A stretch of 64,000 bases of DNA from Mesorhizobium onobrychidis (GCF_024707545.1 NZ_CP062229.1:62001-126000), one strand, 5' to 3'. Shown: positions 9,096-18,385, numbered from the stretch's first letter. The notes: generated by a model not told the origin, from the sequence alone. Numbers and translations: made by a program.

Positions 9096-10234
9096 TGGCC
9101 GGGGCCGCAGCCGACACGGCGCCGGGCCGGATTGCCCGACCCTGGCTGTCGCCGCTCAACCAGCGGCGCCTGCAGAACTTCAGGGCCAACCGGCGCGGCT
9201 ATTGGTCGTTGTGGATCTTCCTCGTGCTTTTCGTGCTGTCGCTGTTTTCCGAATGGATCGCCAACGACAAACCGGTCCTCGTTTCCTACAAGGGCGAGAT
9301 CCTGTTTCCGGTCCTGGTCGCTTATCCCGAGGAGAAGTTCGGCGGCTTTTATGCGGTCACCGACTATCGCGACCCGGTCATCCAGGACGAGATCAATGCC
9401 CATGGCTGGATGATCTGGCCGCCGGTCCGCTACTCCTACCGGACCGTCAACAACGCCATCCCCGAGGCGGCGCCCACCAAGCCGTCCTGGCTCTATGACG
9501 CCAAGACACGCTGCAACCAGTATCCGCAAGGCGCCGCCGACCCCAATTGCGTCGTCGGCAACTGGAACTGGCTGGGCACCGACGACCAGGCCCGCGACGT
9601 GCTGGCGCGCGTCATCTACGGCTTCAGGGTCTCGGTGCTGTTCGGCCTGATCCTCACCGCCGGCTCGGCGCTGATCGGCGTGACGGCCGGTGCATTGCAG
9701 GGCTATTTCGGCGGCTGGACCGACCTTCTGTTCCAGCGCTTCATAGAAATCTGGTCGGCGATCCCGGTGCTTTATCTGCTCCTCATCGTCGCCGCCATCC
9801 TGCCGCCCGGCTTCTTCATCCTGCTCGGACTGATGCTGCTGTTCTCCTGGGTGGCGCTGGTCGGCGTTGTGCGGGCCGAGTTCCTGCGCTCCCGCAACTT
9901 CGAATATGTCAACGCCGCCCGCGCGCTCGGTGTCCCCAACGGCACCATCATGTTCCGGCATTTGTTGCCCAACGCCATGGTGGCGACGCTGACCTTCCTG
10001 CCCTTCCTGCTCAGCGGCTCGATCTCGACGCTGACCTCGCTCGACTACCTTGGCTTCGGCCTGCCGCCCGGCTCGGCCTCGCTGGGAGAGTTGCTCAAGC
10101 AGGCGCAGCGCAACCTCAACGCGCCATGGCTGGGCATTTCCGGCTTCGTCGTCATCTCGCTGATGCTGTCGCTGCTGGTCTTCGTCGGCGAGGCGACCCG
10201 CGACGCCTTCGATCCGCGCAAGACGTTCAGATGA
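9095..10234 (+). CDS. yejE: peptide ABC transporter permease YejE
   Basis: Second inner-membrane permease of the Yej importer, 379 residues. One N-terminal segment (about 37-55, SLWIFLVLFVLSLFSEW) precedes a large periplasmic domain with YSYRTVNN and WLGTDDQARDV, typical of YejE and OppC-like permeases, then five segments with the docking loop VNAARALGVPNGTIMFRHL. A much longer in-frame start lies inside yejB and was rejected; the ATG chosen overlaps the yejB stop. It overlaps yejF by four bases (ATGA). Confidence 0.93.
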   Translation: MAGAAADTAPGRIARPWLSPLNQRRLQNFRANRRGYWSLWIFLVLFVLSLFSEWIANDKPVLVSYKGEILFPVLVAYPEEKFGGFYAVTDYRDPVIQDEINAHGWMIWPPVRYSYRTVNNAIPEAAPTKPSWLYDAKTRCNQYPQGAADPNCVVGNWNWLGTDDQARDVLARVIYGFRVSVLFGLILTAGSALIGVTAGALQGYFGGWTDLLFQRFIEIWSAIPVLYLLLIVAAILPPGFFILLGLMLLFSWVALVGVVRAEFLRSRNFEYVNAARALGVPNGTIMFRHLLPNAMVATLTFLPFLLSGSISTLTSLDYLGFGLPPGSASLGELLKQAQRNLNAPWLGISGFVVISLMLSLLVFVGEATRDAFDPRKTFR

Positions 10235-11862
10235 GCGAAGCCCCTCTCCTCTCCGTGCGCGATCTCAGTGTCGCCTTCGCGCAAGAAGGCCGCCAGTCGA
10301 TGGCAGTCGACCACATCTCCTTCGACATCGCCAAGGGCGAGACGGTGGCGCTGGTCGGCGAATCCGGCTCCGGCAAGTCGGTCTCGGCGCTCTCGGTGCT
10401 GAAGCTGCTGCCCTATCCGGCCGCCAGCCATCCGTCGGGAAAGATCCTGTTCCAGGGCGCCGACCTGCTCGCCACCGACGAGAAGGCATTGCGCCGTGTG
10501 CGCGGCAACAAGATCACCATGATCTTCCAGGAGCCGATGACCTCACTCAATCCGCTGCACACCATCGAGCAGCAGATCGTCGAGGTGCTGACGCTGCACC
10601 AGGGGCTGGGCGACCGCCAAGCCAAGGCGCGCACCCTGGAACTGCTCAACGAGGTCGGCATCCGCGAGCCGGAGAAGCGGCTCGACGCCTATCCGCACCA
10701 GCTTTCCGGCGGCCAGCGCCAGCGCGTCATGATCGCCATGGCGCTGGCCAACGAGCCGGAACTGCTGATCGCCGACGAACCGACGACCGCGCTCGACGTC
10801 ACCGTGCAGGCGCAGATCCTCGAACTGCTTGCGGAGCTGAAGAGCCGCAAAGGCATGTCGATGCTGTTCATCACCCACGATCTCGGCATCGTCAGAAAGA
10901 TCGCCGACCGGGTCTGCGTGATGACCAAAGGCAAGATCGTCGAGACCGGGCCGACGAAAGATATCTTCGCCAACCCGCAGCACACCTATACGCGGCATCT
11001 GCTTGCCGCCGAACCGAAGGGCAAGCCGCCCGCCGCCAACGCTGCCGCCAAGCCGGTCATGACCGGCCAGGACATAAAAGTCTGGTTTCCGATCAAGAAA
11101 GGCTTTTTCCGGCGCACCGTCGACAATGTGAAGGCGGTCGACGGCATCGACGTCACCGTGCGCGCCGGCCAGACGCTCGGCGTCGTCGGCGAATCCGGCT
11201 CTGGCAAGACGACGCTCGGCCTGGCGCTGGCCAGGATGATCTCGTCGACCGGGACCATTCAGTTCAACGGGCGCGACATTAATGAACTGACGTTCAGTGC
11301 CATGCGGCCGCTGCGGCGCGAGCTGCAGATCGTCTTCCAGGACCCGTTCGGGTCCTTGAGCCCGCGCATGTCGGTCTCCGAGATCATCGAGGAAGGATTG
11401 AAGATCCACGAGCCGAAGCTGTCGCCCGATGAGCGCGACAAGCGCATCGTCGATGTGCTCGGGGAAGTCGGGCTCGATCCCGCCACGCGCAATCGCTATC
11501 CGCACGAGTTTTCCGGCGGCCAGCGCCAGCGTATCGCCATCGCCCGCGCCATGGTGCTCAACCCACGCTTCGTCATGCTGGACGAACCGACCTCGGCGCT
11601 CGACATGAGCGTGCAGGCGCAGGTGGTCGACCTTCTGCGCAGCCTGCAGGCGAAGCACGACCTCGCCTATCTGTTCATCAGCCACGATCTGAAGGTCATC
11701 CGCGCGCTTGCCAACGACGTCATCGTCATGCGCAATGGCAGGATCGTCGAGGCCGGCCCATCCGAACAGATTTTCGAACGGCCGCAGACCGACTATACCA
11801 AGGCGCTGATCTCGGCCGCGTTCAGGATCGAGACGGCGCCGGTCGGCATCGTCAGCGAGTAG
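10231..11862 (+). CDS. yejF: peptide ABC transporter ATP-binding protein YejF (tandem ATPase)
   Basis: 543 residues with two complete ABC ATPase domains in one chain. The first has Walker A GESGSGKS (about 42-49), signature LSGGQRQRV and Walker B LLIADEP; the second, from about residue 280, has [18 protein letters not shown] and VMLDEP. Both end in the oligopeptide-binding ATPase C-terminal extension. It energises the YejBE permeases from the cytoplasm. The ATG used overlaps the yejE stop (ATGA); everything upstream in this frame is a shadow of yejE. It closes the operon, with ghrA following after 28 bases. Confidence 0.95.
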   Translation: MSEAPLLSVRDLSVAFAQEGRQSMAVDHISFDIAKGETVALVGESGSGKSVSALSVLKLLPYPAASHPSGKILFQGADLLATDEKALRRVRGNKITMIFQEPMTSLNPLHTIEQQIVEVLTLHQGLGDRQAKARTLELLNEVGIREPEKRLDAYPHQLSGGQRQRVMIAMALANEPELLIADEPTTALDVTVQAQILELLAELKSRKGMSMLFITHDLGIVRKIADRVCVMTKGKIVETGPTKDIFANPQHTYTRHLLAAEPKGKPPAANAAAKPVMTGQDIKVWFPIKKGFFRRTVDNVKAVDGIDVTVRAGQTLGVVGESGSGKTTLGLALARMISSTGTIQFNGRDINELTFSAMRPLRRELQIVFQDPFGSLSPRMSVSEIIEEGLKIHEPKLSPDERDKRIVDVLGEVGLDPATRNRYPHEFSGGQRQRIAIARAMVLNPRFVMLDEPTSALDMSVQAQVVDLLRSLQAKHDLAYLFISHDLKVIRALANDVIVMRNGRIVEAGPSEQIFERPQTDYTKALISAAFRIETAPVGIVSE

Positions 11863-11890
11863 CCTGTACAAAGGGAAGAAAACTCCGGAA

Positions 11891-12832
11891 ATGGAAAAAG
11901 GCCGTATTCTGCTTGCCCTCACCGGTATCCATCCACGCCGTTGGCGCGAACTCTTGTCGGCGGAACGCGAGGTGGTGCTCGAGCCGGACGGCGCCAGCGA
12001 TCCTTCGATCACCTATGCGGTGGTTTGGAAGCAACGGCCGAACCTTCTGTCGTCGCTGCCCAATCTGCGCGCCGTCTTTTCGATCGGCGCCGGCGTCGAC
12101 CACATCTTCGCCGATCCCACTTTGCCCGACGTGCCGATCGTAAAGGTCGTGGCCGACAACCTCACCCAATACATGACCGAATATGTCGTCTGGCGGGTGC
12201 TCGATCACCATCGCCAGGGCATGCTCTACCGGTCGCAGCAGCAAAAGAAGATCTGGCACGAGCCGCCGCAGCGGCCGGCCGGCGACATCTCCGTCGGCAT
12301 CATGGGGCTCGGCACGCTTGGCCGCGCGGCGGCGTCGGTGCTTTTGTCGCTCGGCTTTGCGGTCAATGGCTGGTCGCGCAGCGAGCGGCCGATGAAAGGT
12401 GTTTCGACCTATGCGGGCGAGGCCGGGTTGATCCCCTTCCTCAACGCCACCGACATTCTGGTGGTGCTTTTGCCACTCACGCCTCAGACGCAAGGCATCA
12501 TCAATTACGGCGTGCTGAAGGAGCTGAGGAAACGCAACGGCCTCGGCGGTTCGGTGCTGATCAATGCCGGGCGCGGCCGCCTGCAGAAGGATGCCGACAT
12601 TCTGCGCGCGCTGGAGGACGGCACGCTGAAGGAAGCGAGCCTCGACGTGTTCGAGGTTGAGCCGCTGCCGAAGACCAGCCGGCTGTGGAGCCACCCGAAA
12701 GTGTTCGTCACGCCGCATGCGGCGGCGACCTCCGATCCCGTGCATCTGGTGCCGATCATGCTGCGCCAGATGGACGCCTTCGAGCGCGGCGAAAAGCTTG
12801 AGAACCTAGTGGATCGCGACGCAGGGTATTAG
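11891..12832 (+). CDS. ghrA: glyoxylate/hydroxypyruvate reductase A
   Basis: NAD(P)H-dependent reductase of glyoxylate and hydroxypyruvate, a D-2-hydroxyacid dehydrogenase; cytosolic. 313 residues, matching the GhrA length of about 312. The Rossmann motif GIMGLGTLGRAAA lies near 136-148, and the catalytic Arg (NAGRGRL), Glu (DVFEVEPLP) and His (VTPHAAA) regions are all present. It may be a co-transcribed passenger of the yej operon. Its stop codon abuts a palindromic repeat element. Confidence 0.92.
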   Translation: MEKGRILLALTGIHPRRWRELLSAEREVVLEPDGASDPSITYAVVWKQRPNLLSSLPNLRAVFSIGAGVDHIFADPTLPDVPIVKVVADNLTQYMTEYVVWRVLDHHRQGMLYRSQQQKKIWHEPPQRPAGDISVGIMGLGTLGRAAASVLLSLGFAVNGWSRSERPMKGVSTYAGEAGLIPFLNATDILVVLLPLTPQTQGIINYGVLKELRKRNGLGGSVLINAGRGRLQKDADILRALEDGTLKEASLDVFEVEPLPKTSRLWSHPKVFVTPHAAATSDPVHLVPIMLRQMDAFERGEKLENLVDRDAGY

Positions 12833-12936
12833 AGCGCCGCCCGTCCAATTGGACGCGCAAAGAACGCCCTAACACTTTGTGAATCGGCGCATGATCCTTT
12901 CCGGAAATCGATTCCGATTTCCGGGGTCATGCGCTA
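12831..12936. repeat. palindromic intergenic repeat, family A copy 1
   Basis: Composite of two hairpins: AGAGCGCCGC ... CGTCCAATTGGACGCG, then GCGCATGATCCTTTCCGGAA paired with TTCCGGGGTCATGCGC. The second part matches an inverted copy near 34936-34985 and the first part matches copies near 34998-35041 and 53943-53984. It ends at the stop codon of the convergent lipoprotein gene, so it separates two convergent genes and may act as a terminator or RNA stability element. Confidence 0.8.
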
Positions 12937-13293
12937 ACCCGGCAGGCCAAGCTTGTTCTGCTTGGCCGGCTTGCCACATTCGCGGCGGGCGATCGACCGG
13001 TTCATGGCGTCGATCCGGCCGCTTGCCTGTTCGACGTCACGCTGGGTCTTGGAACGGACGTCCGGCGTGAACGGGCCGAGGCCCACCCCCGGATCGGAGA
13101 AGGACGGCTTGGCATCCTGCGGAAGGCGATATTGCTGCGCCAGCCGGTTGCGTTGCGCCAGCAATTGATCGCAAGGCACGCTATCATATTGCAGCGAGGA
13201 CTGGACATTCGCGTCCTGTCGTTCGGCCATCGAGCCGCCGGCGCAGCCGGCCATTGCCAGGCAAGATGCCAGGACCACCAAGTTCCAGCGCAT
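12934..13293 (-). CDS. small outer-membrane-type lipoprotein of unknown function
   Basis: 119 residues. The start MRWNLVVLASCLAMAGCAGG is a textbook lipoprotein signal with lipobox LAMAGC, so the mature protein begins at Cys17; Gly at +2 does not suggest inner-membrane retention. The mature part is polar and predicted helical (DQLLAQRNRLAQQYRLPQ, then DVEQASGRIDAMNRSI) with one further Cys near the C-terminus. A GGAGG ribosome site lies upstream of the ATG. The reading frame stays open far upstream, but that is antisense to the exonuclease gene. Function not recognised. Confidence 0.75.
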   Translation of the reverse strand: MRWNLVVLASCLAMAGCAGGSMAERQDANVQSSLQYDSVPCDQLLAQRNRLAQQYRLPQDAKPSFSDPGVGLGPFTPDVRSKTQRDVEQASGRIDAMNRSIARRECGKPAKQNKLGLPG

Positions 13294-13509
13294 GGAACGT
13301 CCTCCGTGTCGGTATCCCGCCCTTTCGGGCATGCGAATCGGGCCTTTTCGCAGCCGTCGCCATGCCTGGCGCAGCTGAACGAAAAAGGTCGCCGGACGAG
13401 GCCTGATGCGGTTTCGTGACGGAGGTCCCGCCGGCAATTGCCTGTATGCCGAGTCAGCAGTCACTTGCAACAGGCTTCCCGCGCCGGAATTAGCAACTAT
13501 CTTGGAGCC

Positions 13510-14520
13510 ATGCGCGCCAGCGACCTGCTTCATCCCCGGCCCGAGGGCCTCTATTGCCCACCCGGCGATTTCTTCATCGATCCGGTGCGGCCGGTCAACC
13601 GGGCGCTGATCACGCACGGCCATTCCGACCATGCCCGTTCCGGCCACCGCTCGGTGCTGGCCACCCAACAGACGCTGGACATCATGGGGCTGCGCTACGG
13701 CGAGGGCTTTGCCGGGACGACGCAAGCAGCCGCACTTGGCGAGACGGTTGCGCTGAACGGCGTCACCGTAACCTTCCATCCGGCCGGCCATGTGCTCGGC
13801 TCGGCGCAGATCGAGGTCGTGCATCAGGGCACGTGCATCGTCGCGTCGGGCGACTACAAGCGCCAGAGGGACGCGACTTGCGAGCCGTTTGAACCGGTCA
13901 AATGCGACGTGTTCATCACCGAGGCGACCTTCGGCCTGCCGGTATTCCGCCATCCGCCCGATACCGAAGAGATCGCCCGCCTGCTGAAATCGACGGCGCA
14001 GTTTCCCGAACGCGCGCATCTGGTCGGCGCCTATGCGCTCGGCAAGGCGCAGCGCGTCATGCGGTTGCTGCGCGATGCCGGCTACGACAAGCCGATCTAC
14101 ATCCATGGTGCGCTGGCCAAGCTCAGCGACTACTATCAGAGCCAGGGCATCGACCTCGGGACGCTGGAGCCGGCGACAGTCGAAAGCGGCGGCAAGGACG
14201 ATTTCACTGGGGCCATCGTAGTCGGCCCGCCCTCGGCCTTCGCCGATCGCTGGGCACGACGCTTTCCCGATCCGATCTCGTGCTTCGCGTCCGGCTGGAT
14301 GCGCATCCGCCAGCGCGCCAAGCAGGGCGGCGTCGAGCTGCCGCTGATCATTTCCGACCATGCCGACTGGGACGAGCTGACCGCCACGATCAGGGAGACC
14401 GGCGCCTGGGAAATCTGGGTGACGCATGGCCGCGAGGAGGCGCTGGTGCGCTGGTGCGAACTCGAAGGCATCGCCGCCAGGCCGCTGCATCTCGTCGGCT
14501 ATGAGGACGAGGGCGATTGA
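13510..14520 (+). CDS. ligase-associated DNA exonuclease (metallo-beta-lactamase/beta-CASP fold)
   Basis: 336 residues. The metal site HGHSDHA (His36, His38, Asp40, His41) and later HPAGHVLGSA, GDYKRQRD and SDHADWDEL are the expected metallo-beta-lactamase and beta-CASP motifs of the family annotated as ligase-associated DNA exonuclease (YsiA/mRNA 3'-end-processing-factor-like). In Pseudomonas putida the family member is a DNA exonuclease encoded with an ATP-dependent ligase, an Lhr helicase and a phosphoesterase. Here only the ligase follows, across a repeat element. The ATG giving MRASDLLHPRPEGLY was chosen; the longer in-frame start adds an unrelated 24 residues. Confidence 0.92.
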   Translation: MRASDLLHPRPEGLYCPPGDFFIDPVRPVNRALITHGHSDHARSGHRSVLATQQTLDIMGLRYGEGFAGTTQAAALGETVALNGVTVTFHPAGHVLGSAQIEVVHQGTCIVASGDYKRQRDATCEPFEPVKCDVFITEATFGLPVFRHPPDTEEIARLLKSTAQFPERAHLVGAYALGKAQRVMRLLRDAGYDKPIYIHGALAKLSDYYQSQGIDLGTLEPATVESGGKDDFTGAIVVGPPSAFADRWARRFPDPISCFASGWMRIRQRAKQGGVELPLIISDHADWDELTATIRETGAWEIWVTHGREEALVRWCELEGIAARPLHLVGYEDEGD

Positions 14521-14558
14521 GTTGATGGCAGGAACGATCGTCGACGCAGCGCTCTACG

Positions 14559-14718
14559 GCGCCCCCCTCTGGCCTGCCGGCCATCTCCCCCACTTGGGGG
14601 GAGATCGGATGTCGCGCCGGCTTTCGCCAATCACTGACGTTGCAGGACGGGCGGCAAGAACGAAACTGCCAATCTCCCCCCTCGTGGGGGAGATGTCCGG
14701 CAGGACAGAGGGGGGCGC
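14559..14718. repeat. palindromic intergenic repeat, family C copy 1
   Basis: About 160 bases. Outer arms GGCGCCCCCCTCTG and CAGAGGGGGGCGC bracket inner arms CCGGCCATCTCCCCCAC and GTGGGGGAGATGTCCGG, so the whole element is a nested inverted repeat. A second, closely matching copy lies at about 58190-58350, sharing also the central CTTTCGCCAATCAC. It lies between the exonuclease and ligase genes, which are otherwise consecutive. Confidence 0.85.
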
Positions 14719-14754
14719 GACAGAACGCGACGCTCGCCCATGGTTCTCACAGTC

Positions 14755-16356
14755 ATGAACCGCTTCGCCGAACTCCTCGATCGCCTCGTCCTGACGCCGT
14801 CGCGCAACGGCAAGCTGACGCTGCTGACCGATTATTTCCGCAGCGTCGAGGATCCGGATCGCGGCCTGGCGCTGGCCGCCATCACCGGCGACCTGACCAT
14901 CGCGGCGGTCAAGCCGGCGATGCTGCGCATGCTGGTCATGGAACGCATGGACCCGGTGCTGTTCGGCTATTCCTACGACTATGTCGGCGATCTGGCGGAG
15001 ACCGTGTCGCTGGTCTGGCCGCAATCGCCTGCGGATATCGCCAACCATGAGCCGACGCTCGCCGATGTCGTCACAAAGCTGCAGGCGGCGAGCCGTTCCG
15101 ACGGGCCGACGGTGCTGGCCAGACTGCTCGACAGCGCCAGCATCTCAGCGCGCTTCGCCATCATAAAGCTGGTCACCGGCGGCCTGCGCATCGGCGTCTC
15201 GGCGCGGCTGGCCAAGCAGGCGCTGGCCGATCTCGGCAAGGTCGACGTCGCCGAGATCGAAGAACTCTGGCATGGGCTGACGCCGCCCTATGCCGAGCTC
15301 TTCGCCTGGCTGGAAGGCAAGGCAGAAAAACCCAAAAAGACAGCGCTGGCGCTGTTCCGGCCGGTGATGCTATCGAACCCGATCGGTGACGGCGACCTCG
15401 AAAAGCTCGACCCGGCCGACTATGCCGCCGAGTGGAAATGGGACGGCATCCGCGTCCAGGCCGTATCGGAAGGCGGCATTCGCCGGCTCTATTCGCGCAC
15501 CGGCGACGACGTCTCCGGGGCTTTTCCGGACCTCGCAGAGGCGATGAATTTTTCCGCCACCCTCGACGGCGAGCTTCTGGTCGGCGATCCCTTGCAGGCG
15601 ACCGGCACGTTCTCGGACCTGCAGCAGCGGCTGAATCGCAAGAGCGTGACACCGAAGATCCAGCAGCAATACCCGGCCTTCATGCGCTGCTACGACGTGC
15701 TTCAGATCGGCGACGAGGACTTGCGCGCGCGCTCTTTCCGCGAGCGGCGCGGCCGCCTCGAAGCCTTCGTGCAGACGTTCGATCCGAGCCGCTTCGATCT
15801 GTCTCCCCTGGTCGAATTCACCGACTGGCAGGCGCTGGAGGAATTGCGCCGCAAGCCGCTGCATCCGGTCGTTGAAGGCGTAATGCTGAAGCGCTGGGAT
15901 TCGCCGTATCTCACCGGCCGGCCCAAAGGGCCATGGTTCAAATGGAAGCGCGATCCGCACACTGTCGACGCTGTGCTGATGTATGCCCAGCGGGGCCACG
16001 GCAAGCGTTCGAGTTTCTATTCCGATTACACGTTCGGCGTCTGGTCCGGCCCGGAAGGATCGGAGGAACTGGTGCCGGTGGGGAAAGCCTATTTCGGCTT
16101 CACCGACGAGGAACTGAGGCAGATCGACAAATATGTCCGCGACAATACGATCGAGCGCTTTGGCCCGGTCCGCTCGGTACGGACCGACCGCAAGAACGGT
16201 CTCGTGCTGGAGGTGGCGTTCGAAGGGCTCAACCGCTCGACACGGCACAAATCCGGCGTCGCCATGCGCTTTCCGCGCATTTCACGGCTGCGCTGGGACA
16301 AGCCGGCGGCCGAAGCCGATCGCATCGAGACGCTGCAGGCGCTGCTCGACAGTTAG
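14755..16356 (+). CDS. ATP-dependent DNA ligase (LigB/archaeal-type, exonuclease-associated)
   Basis: Seals DNA nicks using ATP. 533 residues, with an N-terminal DNA-binding domain (1-200), then the adenylation domain: motif I EWKWDGIRVQ with adenylated Lys228, motif III ATLDGELLV, motif IV VEGVMLKR and motif V WFKWKRD, and a C-terminal OB domain. This is the family found in the Lhr/phosphoesterase/exonuclease/ligase repair cluster, distinct from NAD-dependent LigA and from LigD. An in-frame start five codons upstream (MVLTV) is possible; the ATG giving MNRFAELLDRL fits the family better. Confidence 0.93.
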   Translation: MNRFAELLDRLVLTPSRNGKLTLLTDYFRSVEDPDRGLALAAITGDLTIAAVKPAMLRMLVMERMDPVLFGYSYDYVGDLAETVSLVWPQSPADIANHEPTLADVVTKLQAASRSDGPTVLARLLDSASISARFAIIKLVTGGLRIGVSARLAKQALADLGKVDVAEIEELWHGLTPPYAELFAWLEGKAEKPKKTALALFRPVMLSNPIGDGDLEKLDPADYAAEWKWDGIRVQAVSEGGIRRLYSRTGDDVSGAFPDLAEAMNFSATLDGELLVGDPLQATGTFSDLQQRLNRKSVTPKIQQQYPAFMRCYDVLQIGDEDLRARSFRERRGRLEAFVQTFDPSRFDLSPLVEFTDWQALEELRRKPLHPVVEGVMLKRWDSPYLTGRPKGPWFKWKRDPHTVDAVLMYAQRGHGKRSSFYSDYTFGVWSGPEGSEELVPVGKAYFGFTDEELRQIDKYVRDNTIERFGPVRSVRTDRKNGLVLEVAFEGLNRSTRHKSGVAMRFPRISRLRWDKPAAEADRIETLQALLDS

Positions 16357-16366
16357 ATTTTGTTTT

Positions 16367-16445
16367 GAGCATCGGATTTTCCCAAAACCGGTTTTCACCC
16401 TCGGGTTGGGTTAAGCCCGTGGGCATGCTTTTGAGTCCGATGCTC
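16367..16445. repeat. palindromic intergenic repeat, family B
   Basis: Outer arms GAGCATCGGA and TCCGATGCTC enclose the sequence AAAACCGGTTTTCACC and an inner imperfect hairpin around TCGGGTTGGGTTAAGCCCG. It fills the space between the convergent ligase gene and the membrane protein gene, whose stop codon touches the right arm. The position suggests a bidirectional terminator; no clear T run is seen. Confidence 0.7.
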
Positions 16446-17680
16446 TACGGAACAATCGAGACGCGGATCTCGTAGATGTCGACCGACTTGCCCTGTTTGT
16501 CAAAGTCGGAATTGATGGCGATGGTGCCGGCAGCACCCGGACGCTTGTCGGGAAACGGCACGTCGAACAGATATTCGTTGCGCTCGTGGCCGACCGCGTA
16601 GCGCTTGCGGCCGCAGTCGCCGAGTTCGCCGAAGTTGCAGTCGACGGAGATCTGCGTCTCCTTGCCCTCCTCGGAGCGGGCGATGATGTCGAATGTGGCG
16701 TGCTTGCCGGCGAGTTTTTCCAGCACGCCTTGCCCGACGTCGAAGCTGATCGCCGAACCGGAGGCGCCCGACCGGATGCGCAGGAAGGAACCGCTGTCGT
16801 CCTGCATGACTTCGGCCTTGGCATCCGAAGGTGCACTGACAAGCGTCGGGTCGCTCGGTGAAAACACATTGATCCAGTCGCGCTCCGCATCGCCGGGGTC
16901 CAGCGGCGAGGCGGTGTCGCTTGGCGGTGTGAAATCATCGTCTTCCACCGTCGGTACCGTTTGCGGCGGGGCCGTGTCGAGTTCGGCCGCCGACTTGAAG
17001 ACGCCGGTCTGCGCAGCGAAATAGAGGCCGATGCCGACAGCTGCGAGCAGCGTCACGCCGAGGAAGATCGCGGTGAGAGGCAGGCGGCGGCCCCTCACCC
17101 GCCTGTCGTCGCGGTCGGGCATCACCTCTGCGTCGTCGTCTCCGGTCGATGGGGGGGGCGACAAGTCGATCTCCGGCGCACCGGGAAAACCCGCTTCGGG
17201 CATGATATCGGGAACGACCGGCAAGACGCGCGAGCGCGGCGCGTCGGAAGCAGGGGGCGCGCCGGATGCAGGAGGCTTCACCGGACCGTCGACAACGACG
17301 TCAGGTGGGGAGGCGGGTTCGGCGTCGGCTCCGGCATCCGGTTCGACTTCGACATCGGCTTCGGCTTCGACGGCGCTGTCAGCCGGCTGCTCCACCGCCG
17401 GTGCTGCAGCGTCATCATCGGTCTGTGGGCCGACGCCGGGAACCGCCGGCAGGAATTCGGATTCGATTTCGGTTATCTTGGCCTGCACCGCCTTGCGGCG
17501 CTTGATGGCGACTTCCACCGTCACGCCCGGGTTGGCCTGCAGGGCACGGTCGAGTGCGGCGAAGGCCGATCGATAGACCCGCTCGCGAAACGCGCGGTCT
17601 TCGGCATTGCCTTTCTCGAAGGCATTCCGGATCGCTTTTTCGATCGCGTCCAAACGGGACCCCTCTGCACGTACGGTCAC
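16445..17680 (-). CDS. hypothetical single-pass membrane protein with acidic Pro-rich linker
   Basis: 411 residues, not recognised. Residues 1-80 are a charged, probably helical cytoplasmic domain (EKAIRNAFEKGNAEDRAFRE). Residues 81-190 are a low-complexity linker rich in Pro, Ala, Asp and Glu. Residues 201-224 are one membrane segment preceded by a cluster of Arg (DDRRVRGRRL), giving N-in, C-out topology. The periplasmic C-terminal 180 residues look folded (SFLRIRSGASGSAISFDVGQ) and contain a close Cys pair (DCNFGELGDCG), which could form a disulfide. The architecture suggests a cell-envelope sensor or scaffold, but no function is assigned. Confidence 0.75.
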   Translation of the reverse strand: MTVRAEGSRLDAIEKAIRNAFEKGNAEDRAFRERVYRSAFAALDRALQANPGVTVEVAIKRRKAVQAKITEIESEFLPAVPGVGPQTDDDAAAPAVEQPADSAVEAEADVEVEPDAGADAEPASPPDVVVDGPVKPPASGAPPASDAPRSRVLPVVPDIMPEAGFPGAPEIDLSPPPSTGDDDAEVMPDRDDRRVRGRRLPLTAIFLGVTLLAAVGIGLYFAAQTGVFKSAAELDTAPPQTVPTVEDDDFTPPSDTASPLDPGDAERDWINVFSPSDPTLVSAPSDAKAEVMQDDSGSFLRIRSGASGSAISFDVGQGVLEKLAGKHATFDIIARSEEGKETQISVDCNFGELGDCGRKRYAVGHERNEYLFDVPFPDKRPGAAGTIAINSDFDKQGKSVDIYEIRVSIVP

Positions 17681-17992
17681 ATTGTCATGATCGTTAGCCG
17701 TAGGCGATCAATCAATCAACGGGCCAGCGGCCGCATTCTTCCTTCGCGACGCATCCAAAGCTCATTTCGGCGGTTTTCGGTAAAGAAATCAACATTTTTC
17801 GCCGATTTCCCGATGCAGCGCCAACGCGATGTCGCGCAACCTGCCGGCGAGTCATCGCGCCACCGCATGGCGGACCGGCGGCTGCCGCTTATAGGCCCGG
17901 CACGGGCCCCACACGAAATGCCAAGTCCCATCTTGAATTTGTGGCGGGTTGCGTCTATCACCCAGCGCATCTTGGAAGCCCTGGCTTCCCGG
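17681..17992. other. intergenic region upstream of tRNA-Thr, nothing recognised
   Basis: About 310 bases between a leftward gene and the tRNA. It must hold the promoters for both. I see no convincing coding sequence, repeat or terminator. Confidence 0.5.
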
Positions 17993-18068
17993 GCCGCTTT
18001 AGCTCAGTTGGTAGAGCACATCATTCGTAATGATGGGGTCAGGTGTTCGAGTCACCTAAGCGGCACCA
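17993..18068 (+). tRNA. tRNA-Thr (anticodon CGT)
   Basis: Full cloverleaf with encoded CCA end. The acceptor stem is GCCGCTT with AAGCGGC, the D arm is AGCTCAGTTGGTAGAGC, the anticodon stem CATCA/TGATG encloses loop TTCGTAA with CGT at 18026-18028 reading ACG, and the T arm is AGGTG-TTCGAGT-CACCT. Its 3' half is echoed by a degenerate copy near 22047-22084, which suggests it has served as an integration site. Confidence 0.97.
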
Positions 18069-18385
18069 AAAAAATCCCTTCAGATAGATCAAGACATTAC
18101 CTAACCATCGCCAAGCGAGACGGCTCCAGTCTTTTGGAAAAGGTAGCAAATAGGTACCAGTCCTAGGGTGCGGTAGCACGGCATGGGCCGCGCCGCTGTC
18201 ATTCTGATAGGTCGCGACGCCGATTCCGTTGGCAGCGTTAATGGCAGCGTCGAGATATTCTGGTGCAGACGTAGGAGAATCCTTCGGTGATGTCTTTTTT
18301 GTCGGTTTTGCAGCGTAATATTGTGGCCTCCACCGGAGTGGGGCGCTGTGCGCCTAATTTTTCCTGGAAACTGGATTCCACGCAT
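18069..18385. other. left end of putative islet, no recognisable gene
   Basis: About 320 bases between the tRNA and the AT-rich lipoprotein gene. Short open frames exist on both strands but none resembles an integrase, excisionase or other known family. An earlier in-frame start of the lipoprotein gene at 18287, preceded by a GGAG, lies here. An A run follows the tRNA CCA end. Confidence 0.4.

Noticed and set aside
9547..10230. N-terminal extension of yejF by 228 codons
   Set aside because: The stretch is a shifted reading of yejE; the ATG overlapping the yejE stop gives the normal ATPase start.
12934..14490. 518-codon leftward frame
   Set aside because: Only its last 120 codons encode a protein (the lipoprotein with its own GGAGG and signal); the rest is antisense to the exonuclease gene.
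14559..14718. Possible insertion sequence or MITE with coding capacity
   Set aside because: It is a palindrome of about 160 bases with no transposase frame and no clear target duplication; treated as an intergenic repeat.
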